A stretch of 64,000 nt of DNA from CAZICM01 sp964537685. Its GTDB lineage: Bacteria; Myxococcota_A; Polyangia; Polyangiales; Polyangiaceae. The notes under the pieces are model-generated. The model saw nothing but the letters and a program-made list of their open reading frames with translations. It was not told where the DNA came from and did not search any database. The translations under genes were made by a program, and so were the position numbers. Of this stretch, positions 52,198 through 60,329 are shown in pieces (the stretch's first letter is position 1; each line of letters opens with the position of its first letter). The DNA lies in the NCBI GenBank assembly GCA_964537685.1, contig CAZICM010000003.1, forward strand, positions 62,001 to 126,000, written 5' to 3'.

Positions 52198-53646
52198 TCA
52201 ACTCGGTTGATACTCACGCCCGTCGGTTTGCAGTACCCGGAGTGAAATTCTTCCCTTGGCTTTGTTGGCCGCCGGCATGAGACCCCCCTCGTCCACAAGC
52301 TCGCCCACCAGATCGTAATCGCTCGCCTGCGTAATCAGCACCTCGCGAATCTCACCGGCCTGCGCCTCGCCGCCCGACAGATACACCTGCCCATCGATAT
52401 CCGGCGCCTGCCCCTGATGCCTCGCCATCATCACAAACTCATGCTCATCGCTCGGCCCGTCCACCAGCACCGAAAGCCGCTTGCCGATCATCGCCTCATT
52501 CTTTTTGTGAGCGATTTTCCGCTGCAGAGCCATCAAGCGCCGGTAACGGTTGGCCGCCACCAAAGGCGGCACTTTCCCCTCCAGCTCGAAACTCTTGCTC
52601 GACTCTTCATCCGAATATTTAAACACCCCAACGCGCTCAAATTCGGCCCATGAAACGAAGTCGCACAGCTCCCCGAACTCGGCGTCCGTCTCGCCCGGAT
52701 GACCCACAATAAACGCCGTTCTAAACGTCAGCTCAGGGATCTTCGTCCGCAGCTCCTCGACCAATTTCCGCAGCCGCGCCCCGCCGTGCCCGCGCCTCAT
52801 CCGCTTCAGCATCGCATCCGACGCATGCTGAAGCGGCATATCCACATAGGGAACAACCTTTGGATGCTGCGCCAAAAGCTCGATCAAATCGTCCTTCAGC
52901 ACCTCGGGATACAGATAAAACAAGCGCACCCAATGAAGCCCCGGCACATCGGCCACCCGCCTCACCAGCTCCGCCAGATTCGCACCCGCCGCGGACTCGA
53001 GATCGCGCCCATAAGCGATTGTATCCTGCGAAATCAGATTCACCTCCCGCACCCCGCCCTCGGTCAGGCGCGCCACCTCCCGCACCACATCCTCCACCGG
53101 ACGGGAACGCTGCTTACCGCGCAGATCGGGAATCACACAGAACGAACACGTCCGATTGCAGCCCTCGGCAATCTTCACATAAGCGCTGCCCCTCGGCGTC
53201 GACAAAAGGCGCGGATTTGCGGCCTCCACCACCCAATCGGCCGGATTGCCCACCAGCATCCGCTCCGCATCGCCGCGCAGCACCGAAGCGAGCTTCAGCA
53301 TATCGCTCGACCCCAAAAAATGATCGACCTCGGGCATTTCGCTGGCCAGCTCATCGGGATGCCGCTGAGACAGACATCCCGCGACCACCAGCTTTTTGCA
53401 TGAACCCTCTTCCTTGAAGCGGGCCATCTCAAAAATCGTGTCGATCGACTCCTTCTTCGCCTCGCCGATAAAGCCGCAGGTATTGATGACAATCACGTCC
53501 GCGTTTGAGGCATCCTGCACATGCGTATAACCGCCCTGGCCGGCCACCCCCAGCATCACTTCCGAATCCACTCTATTTTTGGGACATCCAAGGCTCACGA
53601 AATGAATGGTCTTTTTGGGGCGATCCTTTCCCTGCGGGCGTTTCAC
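52198..53646 (-). CDS. rimO: ribosomal protein S12 methylthiotransferase
   Basis: Radical SAM enzyme that methylthiolates the conserved Asp of ribosomal protein S12. N-terminal UPF0004 domain with three cluster Cys (SLGCPKN Cys21, INTCGF, VAGCLSQ), radical SAM cluster CNRTCSFC (about 164-171), FIVGHPGETDAEF, and a C-terminal TRAM domain. RimO rather than MiaB is indicated by FVSLGCPKNRVDSE and YLYPEVL. GTG start at 53646. It stands about 150 bases downstream of the synthetase-like gene, with an AT-rich gap between. Confidence 0.93.
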   Translation of the reverse strand: MKRPQGKDRPKKTIHFVSLGCPKNRVDSEVMLGVAGQGGYTHVQDASNADVIVINTCGFIGEAKKESIDTIFEMARFKEEGSCKKLVVAGCLSQRHPDELASEMPEVDHFLGSSDMLKLASVLRGDAERMLVGNPADWVVEAANPRLLSTPRGSAYVKIAEGCNRTCSFCVIPDLRGKQRSRPVEDVVREVARLTEGGVREVNLISQDTIAYGRDLESAAGANLAELVRRVADVPGLHWVRLFYLYPEVLKDDLIELLAQHPKVVPYVDMPLQHASDAMLKRMRRGHGGARLRKLVEELRTKIPELTFRTAFIVGHPGETDAEFGELCDFVSWAEFERVGVFKYSDEESSKSFELEGKVPPLVAANRYRRLMALQRKIAHKKNEAMIGKRLSVLVDGPSDEHEFVMMARHQGQAPDIDGQVYLSGGEAQAGEIREVLITQASDYDLVGELVDEGGLMPAANKAKGRISLRVLQTDGREYQPS

Positions 53647-53774
53647 ATCAGTTCTCCGGCAAAAAAATTAAATTTAAATAATACGTATTCAATAACCGGC
53701 GCATTATAAAAGGCCAAATGCAAAAGGCGATCGGCATAAATACCGACCGCCCATTGCCTGAGCGATTAAAATTC

Positions 53775-55310
53775 TTACGAAGAGGAAGAAGACTCTTTCG
53801 GATTGCCTTTTTCAGCGGCCTCCGCCGCATAGAAAGCGGCGACATCGTTAAAGAAGTCCCTGGCCACTTCCAAATCGGTAATCAGCGCCGTCCCCGTCTT
53901 CAGCGCCGAACGCCGGATCATCCGCCCATCGGTCACTTCGCCCCGCGGATTATCGAGAGGCGTCGGCAGATTCACGATCACATCGAAAAAGCCATCCTTT
54001 AGCAACTGCCCAATATTCGGCTCGCTCGACGGATCGGAAATCTTGTGCACCAGCGTCGATTTAATTCCATTCGCCGAAAGGAACGAATGCGTCTTCTCCG
54101 TAGCGTAAAACACAAGCCTCTCATGTTTCGCCGCCTGCAGGCTCGGAAGCAATTCTTCTTTATTGAAGATGCCTCCGATTGAAAGAAGCACCTTCTTCTT
54201 TGCGGGCGTAAAGAAGAAATACTTACCGCGGCGGGCGGCATCCCAATCCCCTGAATCCCGCGACATCAGGCTAAAGAGCGAGCACTCCCGGATATCGCTC
54301 TGCCCCAGCAAAAACTGCATCACGCGCTCATTGCCAATCCCATAACCCGCGTGCGGCCTCGTCTTTCCGGCGCCCACCAAACCATCCACATACCAAGAGA
54401 AATCCGAGAATGTACCTCCCCGCTTCTTGTGGAGTGCAAACATTGTCGAATTGATAAGCGCATTCTTCAATTTCGCCCCATCGTGCTCGCGCACCGCCGC
54501 GCCCACCGACTCGCCCGATTTGGGCAAAATCAAATCGGCGCTCAGCACCACCCGCGAATCCTTCATCGAACGCTTCATATTGAAGAACTTAATCGGATAG
54601 GGATAGCGCGTAATAAAACAAGGAATCCCCTTTTGCCGATCCACCTCATGGCGGGTTGCCCGCTCCGTCATCAGCTCGACCACACGCTGCTCGTGCCGCG
54701 CTTTTAAATCGTCGCCGAACTGGAGCTCGGGAAAACCATTGTTATTGAGCAGCGAAATCACATCTTCGTAGGAAATCCGGTTAAAGCGCGTCTCGTGAAT
54801 GCGCTTTAAATACTCGATATCCTGCCCGAACAGCTTCAGCTCATTCGGGCAATCCTCAATAACAGCAGCAACCATCGATTTGATTGCCATTTCGATGTGC
54901 GAGAGCAAATGCTCGAACATCTTTTCATCATCATAGTTTTGCTCGGTCATTCCAACGGTGGTACAATCGAATTCCTCCTCTGTCAGGCCGAACTCCCGCA
55001 GATGCCGCTCGTCCTCTTCTTCTTCATCGCGCCCGCTATGAATAATCGTATAGGCGCCCGTTGAAAACTGAAGAGCCTGCTCCAGGGCGAGCTGACCCGT
55101 CTGAGAAAAGAACAGCGGCAAATCGAGACGATTGCCAACCCGGAAGAGCGTATCGATATTCTCGCACGCGCCCGTAATGCCCACGATTTGTGGAACGCTA
55201 ACGTATTGAAGCCTCAAGGCTTCGTAATGGCGCGTCACACCCTTGCGAATGGCGGCATTCACTTTGATGAGGCTACGCATTTGATCATCGCGCGAAATCT
55301 GGATGCCCAT
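53775..55310 (-). CDS. asparaginyl-tRNA-synthetase-like catalytic domain fused to MGS-like domain
   Basis: Class II synthetase-type adenylating domain without the N-terminal OB anticodon-binding domain. Seen: FFSQTGQLALEQAL, a motif 2-like segment SGRDEEEEDERHLREFGLTE (Arg94, RHLREF at 102-107), PYPIKFFNMKRSMKDSRVV with ADLILPKSGESVGAAVRE as in AsnRS, WYVDGLVGAGKTRPHAGYG and motif 3 GYGIGNERVM (about 322-332). From about 360 it is MGS-like as in the CarB C-terminus: VFYATEKTHSFLSANGI, HKISDPSSEPNIGQLLKDG, DVIVNLPTP, MIRRSALKTG and TDLEVARDFF. Without tRNA recognition it may make asparagine (like archaeal AS-AR or AsnA) or another amide, with the MGS part as allosteric site. AAAGGAC precedes the ATG. 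Confidence 0.85.
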   Translation of the reverse strand: MGIQISRDDQMRSLIKVNAAIRKGVTRHYEALRLQYVSVPQIVGITGACENIDTLFRVGNRLDLPLFFSQTGQLALEQALQFSTGAYTIIHSGRDEEEEDERHLREFGLTEEEFDCTTVGMTEQNYDDEKMFEHLLSHIEMAIKSMVAAVIEDCPNELKLFGQDIEYLKRIHETRFNRISYEDVISLLNNNGFPELQFGDDLKARHEQRVVELMTERATRHEVDRQKGIPCFITRYPYPIKFFNMKRSMKDSRVVLSADLILPKSGESVGAAVREHDGAKLKNALINSTMFALHKKRGGTFSDFSWYVDGLVGAGKTRPHAGYGIGNERVMQFLLGQSDIRECSLFSLMSRDSGDWDAARRGKYFFFTPAKKKVLLSIGGIFNKEELLPSLQAAKHERLVFYATEKTHSFLSANGIKSTLVHKISDPSSEPNIGQLLKDGFFDVIVNLPTPLDNPRGEVTDGRMIRRSALKTGTALITDLEVARDFFNDVAAFYAAEAAEKGNPKESSSSS

Positions 55311-55932
55311 GGATCATTGTCCTTTGTACCGGAGGAAAAAACACACCGATCCCTGCCCGCCACATTGAAATGGCAGGAAAAGAAATGAGCCGAAGAGCGC
55401 TGCGGATTCGGACGAAGGATGCTGATCGAATTGAATCGAAAAGCCTTCTCCGGTACGCGGCGATCAAAAGCATCGGCACATCGGCGGGCGCCCAATAGCC
55501 CCTGCTTGATTGGAAAGTCAATCACCAATTCAAAAAAAATTAAAAAATGTTTTGGGCGCCGTTTTCGCTGCGAACGCCTCAAAAAAAAGATACTTGCAAT
55601 GCATTAGGCAATTGGATTATGGTGCTGCGCCTTCGCTGTTTTTTAGCATTTTGATGAGATTTTATTTAGGCACTTGAGGGCGCTTGAGGGCGGGCAGGGG
55701 CATTAAAAACCCCTTGAAAATACTCAGAAATAATATTGAGCCGAACGCCCCCTAAAAAATCGGATTTTAAATGTGACAAAAAACTTGATCGCGAAGGCGA
55801 GGCCGGACTAAGGTGCGCCGCCTCAGCTCTTTCGAGAGCCATCTTGAAGAGCCCTCCTGAAAATTTTTTTGAAGCCTTTTTAGATCCCGCGAGATCACGA
55901 ACTCACGGGATACAAACACGACAGACCACTTC
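55311..55932. other. 622-base region without a gene
   Basis: AT-richer than its neighbours, with several A/T runs and no ORF of coding character. A short direct repeat CTTGAGGGCG occurs twice in tandem near 55675-55695. It must hold the promoter of the synthetase-like gene (minus) and of the tRNA gene (plus), but no convincing box pair could be chosen by eye. Confidence 0.5.
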
Positions 55933-56016
55933 GCGAAGGTGGCGGAATTGGCAGACGCGCTGGATTCAGGTTCCAGTGGGGTAACTCCTGTGCGGGTTCA
56001 AGTCCCGCCCTTCGCA
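55933..56016 (+). tRNA. tRNA-Leu (anticodon CAG)
   Basis: Acceptor stem GCGAAGG / CCTTCGC (55933-55939, 56009-56015), discriminator A at 56016, D-arm with GGCGGAATTGGCAGACGCGC, anticodon stem CTGGA/TCCAG with loop TTCAGGT giving CAG at 55967-55969, a long variable arm (class II), and T-arm GCGGGTTCAAGTCCCGC. The 3' CCA is not encoded (ACTA follows). The kinase gene begins 43 bases downstream. Confidence 0.96.
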
Positions 56017-56058
56017 CTATTATTTCTGGGGCAAATCACTACAATCTAACGTTCGATA

Positions 56059-57537
56059 ATGAGCGCACCACTGCCCGATGCAGCGTCCAGCTCGGCGGCC
56101 AAAGTTAAGCCGGGCGACCTAATCGCGGACAAGTACCGTGTCGAACGTGTGCTTGGCCGCGGCGGCATGGGCATTGTCGTTGCCGCAACGCATATCGAAC
56201 TCGGCAAACTGCGCGCGCTTAAATTCATGACCCCCGAAGCGCTCCGGAGCGGCACCTCCGTCGAACGCTTCCACCGCGAAGCCCGCATCACCGCCGAACT
56301 CTCGAGCGAACACATCGCCAAAGTCGTCGACACCGGCCGCCTCGACGACGGCACACCCTATCTCGTCATGGAGTACCTCGAGGGAAGAGAGCTCTCGAGC
56401 ATCATCAAAGAAGACGGCCCGCTGCCGTACCAACAGGCCGCCTTCTACCTCATTCAAGCTTGCGACGGCCTCGCGGAGGCTCATGCCCGCGGCATCATTC
56501 ACCGCGACATCAAACCGGGAAACCTCTTTCTCACCACGCGCGCCGACGGCGTTCCCTGCGTCAAAGTACTCGACTTTGGCATATCAAAAATGGCCGCCGA
56601 AATCGTCGACGGATCCCTCACCCGCACCGATCAAATCCTGGGCTCGCCCTTCTACATCGCGCCCGAACAGCTCCACTCCACAAGCGACGTCGACGGCCGC
56701 GCCGACATCTGGTCACTGGGCGTCGTGCTCTACGAAATGCTCATCGGCAAACCGCCGTTTCTAGGCGACACACTCCCTCAAATTGTCGCCGCCGTCCTCT
56801 CGGGAAATGCCAAACCGCCATCGGAAGTCGACCCCAAAATCCCCGCGCCCTTCGACGCCATCTTCGAACACTGCACCCAACAAAACAGGGACAAGCGATT
56901 CGCCACCGTCGCCGAGCTTGCCAACGAACTCCTACCGTTCGCCGGCCCCCAGGCCGCCCCTCTCGTCGAACGCATTCACGGCGTACTGGGCCGCAAAGAA
57001 CACTGGGCCACCCAATCCGGATCGCTCGCGCGGCCCTCCATCACCTCATTGACCGGAGCCGCCGGCGAAGCACTTCGCACCTCATCATCACCGAGCCACC
57101 CGCCCCCGATCAGCACACTTCCCACGGCGCCCCGAGGACAATCCACAACCCAAGAACTAAGCGCCGAAATGGATCGCCGCGCTATCGCCGGACGATTTGG
57201 CGATGTGCGCTCGCGCTACATGGCCGTGGGCATTTTTGTGATTGCAGTCGTCGTCGCGGCCATCGTCATCTGGTCGGGCACATCCCCCGAAGCTCACGAA
57301 ACAACAGCATCCACATCGAGCTCAACGCAGCCAATCGCCGCCGCCGTACCTACGCTCGAACCCGTAACAGCCCCGCCTTCCTCGAATCCATCGGCGGCCG
57401 ACTCTGCGCTGACCAAATCGTCCAAGCCCGGAACCAGGCCAAACCAAACGCCGGGCCAGCCCGCGGGCTCGCCGCCAAAAACGCCCACAGCCACGGCGCG
57501 CCCAGGCTCGGACTACAAACCGCCTCCCGATTTGTAG
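56059..57537 (+). CDS. membrane-anchored Hanks-type Ser/Thr protein kinase
   Basis: Cytoplasmic kinase domain with GRGGMG (33-38), Lys55 in RALKFM, HRDIKPGN with Asp150, DFG at 172-174 and APEQ; all catalytic residues kept. A linker of about 110 residues leads to one membrane helix at about 387-406 (MAVGIFVIAVVVAAIVIW), then a Thr/Ser/Pro tail ending DYKPPPDL, without the Lys cluster found at the ends of the two other membrane kinases in this window. It lies just after tRNA-Leu and 102 bases before its TPR partner gene; no extracytoplasmic sensor domain is recognisable. Confidence 0.93.
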   Translation: MSAPLPDAASSSAAKVKPGDLIADKYRVERVLGRGGMGIVVAATHIELGKLRALKFMTPEALRSGTSVERFHREARITAELSSEHIAKVVDTGRLDDGTPYLVMEYLEGRELSSIIKEDGPLPYQQAAFYLIQACDGLAEAHARGIIHRDIKPGNLFLTTRADGVPCVKVLDFGISKMAAEIVDGSLTRTDQILGSPFYIAPEQLHSTSDVDGRADIWSLGVVLYEMLIGKPPFLGDTLPQIVAAVLSGNAKPPSEVDPKIPAPFDAIFEHCTQQNRDKRFATVAELANELLPFAGPQAAPLVERIHGVLGRKEHWATQSGSLARPSITSLTGAAGEALRTSSSPSHPPPISTLPTAPRGQSTTQELSAEMDRRAIAGRFGDVRSRYMAVGIFVIAVVVAAIVIWSGTSPEAHETTASTSSSTQPIAAAVPTLEPVTAPPSSNPSAADSALTKSSKPGTRPNQTPGQPAGSPPKTPTATARPGSDYKPPPDL

Positions 57538-57639
57538 AGCCCGCAAACAGCCCGCCACACTCATTAGGACAGCGTTTCAGGCTATTGATATAGTCGCCGC
57601 TTCGCGGAACGGACGACCAGGCCGCGGAGGGAAACCGGC

Positions 57640-58680
57640 GTGCATTGCGCAAGTCACACAGACATCTGGAAGCGAAGGCTACTGTGCGCTTTGACCCTCG
57701 CCGCCCTGCTCTGCGCTGCGCCCGAAACCCACGCTCAAGGCGCCGCCGCAGCCGCCGCGCTCAACAAAGAAGCGGACAAACTCCTTGCCGAAGGACGCAC
57801 CGAAGAAGCCTGCGCCAAGCTCAAAGAAAGCGATCGCCTCGAGCCCAAACTCTCCACGCGCTACCGCCTCGCGGACTGCTACGAAAAGACCAGCCATCCC
57901 TCGACCGCGTGGGCCCTGTACGAAGAAGTCGCCGGCGCCGCCGAATCAGCCGCTCAAGATCCGGCCCGCAAAGCCCGCCGCGCCGACTACGAAAAACTCG
58001 CCAAAGCCGCGCATGGCCGCGCCGCTCATCTCAAAGCCAACCTACCCACGCTAACCATTGTCGTCCCCGAGGCGCTTCGCTCCCTGAGCGGCCTCGAAAT
58101 AAAAATCGGCGACAAAACCATCGGCGAAGTCCTCTGGGGACAGCCCATTCCAGTCGATTTTCTTGAGCATTTAATTGTGGTGAGCGCTCCTGGAAAAGAG
58201 ACATGGGAAGAGCGAAAAAAAATCGATGCAATGGGTCAAGCCATTGAAGTAATTGTCCCCCCATTAAAGGACATTCAGGCCCCAGCCAAAGCCGGGGACG
58301 AAGCCGATCAAGGAATGCCCTGGCAGAAAAAAACCGCGATCGGCCTCGGCATAGGCGGAATCATTGGCTTGGGCGTGGGCGGAGCGGGCGGCCTATTCGC
58401 GCTCAGCAATCATCAAGACGCCTTATCTGCCTGCCCCGACAGAACCTGTGCGAGCGCGGCGAAAAAAGACGAAGCCCTCGCCAAAGAAGATAAAGCCAAT
58501 ACCTTCGCAATGATGTCCAATATTGGATTTATTGCCGGCGGCGCCCTAAGCATAGGCGCCATTGTCTTTTGGGTTATCGCCCCATCCAAGCCCAGCCCGC
58601 CCTCCGAACAGAGCCGCATTGAATGGATACCCGTACTTCAAAAAAACGCGGCTGGAAGTGTATTGAGAGGACGCTTCTAG
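57640..58680 (+). CDS. exported TPR/PEGA-like protein paired with Ser/Thr kinase
   Basis: Third family member. The GTG at 57640 has GGAGGG upstream. Signal peptide ends near residue 32 (ETHAQG). TPR-like helices at about 38-130 (KEADKLLAEGRTEEACAKLK, YRLADCYEKTSHPSTAWALY), PEGA-like beta region (IPVDFLEHLIVVSAPGKETW), two hydrophobic segments (AIGLGIGGIIGLGVGGAGG and IGFIAGGALSIGAIVFWVI) and a Cys pair between them (SACPDRTCAS). The protein ends GRF. Here the kinase gene does not overlap it but precedes it by 102 bases. Two propeller lipoprotein genes follow. Confidence 0.8.
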   Translation: MHCASHTDIWKRRLLCALTLAALLCAAPETHAQGAAAAAALNKEADKLLAEGRTEEACAKLKESDRLEPKLSTRYRLADCYEKTSHPSTAWALYEEVAGAAESAAQDPARKARRADYEKLAKAAHGRAAHLKANLPTLTIVVPEALRSLSGLEIKIGDKTIGEVLWGQPIPVDFLEHLIVVSAPGKETWEERKKIDAMGQAIEVIVPPLKDIQAPAKAGDEADQGMPWQKKTAIGLGIGGIIGLGVGGAGGLFALSNHQDALSACPDRTCASAAKKDEALAKEDKANTFAMMSNIGFIAGGALSIGAIVFWVIAPSKPSPPSEQSRIEWIPVLQKNAAGSVLRGRF

Positions 58681-58732
58681 TCTTCTATTTTAAACTCGTT
58701 GCCCTCATCATCATTTTCTTAAAGGAGGCGCC

Positions 58733-60268
58733 ATGCCGCGCTCACAGCTTGGCCGTGCAATCACCACTGCTCCGCTTGCTTTACCCATCTTATTTGCATT
58801 TGCGGGCTGCAATATTTTCTTGGACATCGGCGGCCCTGACGACTATCAGATTGTGGCCCAATCCTCTTCATCCAGCTCTGGATCGGCCGGTGCGGGAGGC
58901 ATGGACGCAGGCAGCGGAGGCCCCCGCATCGAATGCGCCGCATTAAAAGCCTTTGGAGATGACGCTTCTCAATTAAGCATCGATCGTGTTTCAGCCGATT
59001 TCGATGGAAATATATATTTAGCCGCATCCTTTGCGAACCAAATCTCTCTGGGCGGCAATTTGGTTGTCTCGGCTGGGGCGCAGGACGCATTGATCATAAA
59101 ACTGAATTCAGCGACCTTAGAGCCGCTGTGGAGCCAGCATTATGGCAGCGCTTCCAAGGAAGTGGGAACGGTTGTATTGGCTACACAAGACACCGTTTAT
59201 TTTGGAGGCGCTTACGAAGGGAATTCCATTTCGTTTGATGGAATAACCGCCTCCGATCCCGACCCCGGCGACGGCGTTGAAGATGCATTTATAGTTGCGC
59301 TCTCGCCCGTCGGAACCGCATTATGGGCCGGTTATTGCGGAAGCGATAGCAATAACTACCAACACCGTTGTATTGATTTCGACATCGACCTCTTAAAAAA
59401 TATCCTCCACACCCAAAGCGGCGATGGAATGAAGTCATTTACAACCACTCAATTTTTGCCGGACGGAACAGATCCCGACAAGTTTTACAGCACGCGCAGC
59501 CAAACAGCCGGTATTTTTGGCGGGGCGGCCATCATTGAAAACACCTTAATCCGCGCCGGCGAATATAACCAAGACATCGATTGGGACAGTTCGGGAACCT
59601 GCTATTCGACCCAAACATCCGGGCAGCCATTGAATATTTTCATGCAAGCCCGCAAAATAAATTGCATCGATTGTGCAGCCAATTGCAGCGACCATATATG
59701 GCAAAAAGCGGCCGGCGACGTTCAGAACCAGCATTTTGGCGATATCGCCGCCGACGACGGAGCCCAGAGCGGCCAAAAAGGAGCGGTATTGACAGGATAT
59801 TTTGACGGCACGCTCAATTTTGGGAATACGCCCCTGGCCTCCAAGGGATTAAGCGATATTTTCATTATGAAAGTCGATCCCACCACCGGCGGCGAATTGT
59901 GGGCCAAGAGCTTCGGCGACGACCGCGCCCAGCAATCCAAGGCCATTACACTTAAAAATGATCGGATTTATATGAGCGGCGATTATTGGGGCACCATCGA
60001 TTTCTCGGCCGACTCCATTTCCGCGGATGAACAGGATGTCTTTGTCGCCCTCTTGGATTCGGGCACGGGAAATCCGCTTGCCGCCGCGTCCTTTGGAGGC
60101 CCGGGCTCTCAAGTGCTCAAAGACATGGACGTCGACCCCGAGCGGAACATCATTTTGATCGGCACATTTGAAAAATCGATCGATTTTGGATGTCCCGGCG
60201 GTCCGCTCACCAACACGGGCAGTTCGCCCCAGCACTTTGTCGCGAAGCTAAAAGTCTCCGGAATCTAA
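58733..60268 (+). CDS. SBBP-like beta-propeller lipoprotein
   Basis: Lipoprotein signal with Cys26 (ILFAFAGC) followed by CNIFLDIGGPDDYQIV, then a Ser/Gly linker (SSSSSSGSAGAGGMDAGSGG). The body is a series of propeller-type units (RVSADFDGNIYLAASFANQI, DALIIKLNSATLEPLWSQHY, AFIVALSPVGTALWAGYCG, IFIMKVDPTTGGELWAKSFG, MDVDPERNIILIGTFEKSI). AAAGGAGG precedes the ATG. A small Cys-rich island (CIDCAANCSD) interrupts the propeller. The next gene is a paralogue with the same order of elements. Probably a cell-surface binding protein; ligand unknown. Confidence 0.8.
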   Translation: MPRSQLGRAITTAPLALPILFAFAGCNIFLDIGGPDDYQIVAQSSSSSSGSAGAGGMDAGSGGPRIECAALKAFGDDASQLSIDRVSADFDGNIYLAASFANQISLGGNLVVSAGAQDALIIKLNSATLEPLWSQHYGSASKEVGTVVLATQDTVYFGGAYEGNSISFDGITASDPDPGDGVEDAFIVALSPVGTALWAGYCGSDSNNYQHRCIDFDIDLLKNILHTQSGDGMKSFTTTQFLPDGTDPDKFYSTRSQTAGIFGGAAIIENTLIRAGEYNQDIDWDSSGTCYSTQTSGQPLNIFMQARKINCIDCAANCSDHIWQKAAGDVQNQHFGDIAADDGAQSGQKGAVLTGYFDGTLNFGNTPLASKGLSDIFIMKVDPTTGGELWAKSFGDDRAQQSKAITLKNDRIYMSGDYWGTIDFSADSISADEQDVFVALLDSGTGNPLAAASFGGPGSQVLKDMDVDPERNIILIGTFEKSIDFGCPGGPLTNTGSSPQHFVAKLKVSGI

Positions 60269-60329
60269 GCCCTGAATTGCTTTCGGCCGGGGATTCTTCA
60301 TCAATACACTTGCTTTCTTAGAGAATACG

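Noticed and set aside
4402..57537. PASTA or other known sensor domains in the three membrane kinases
   Set aside because: Extracytoplasmic tails are short and made of Ala, Ser, Pro and Thr, without PASTA, WD or PEGA patterns.
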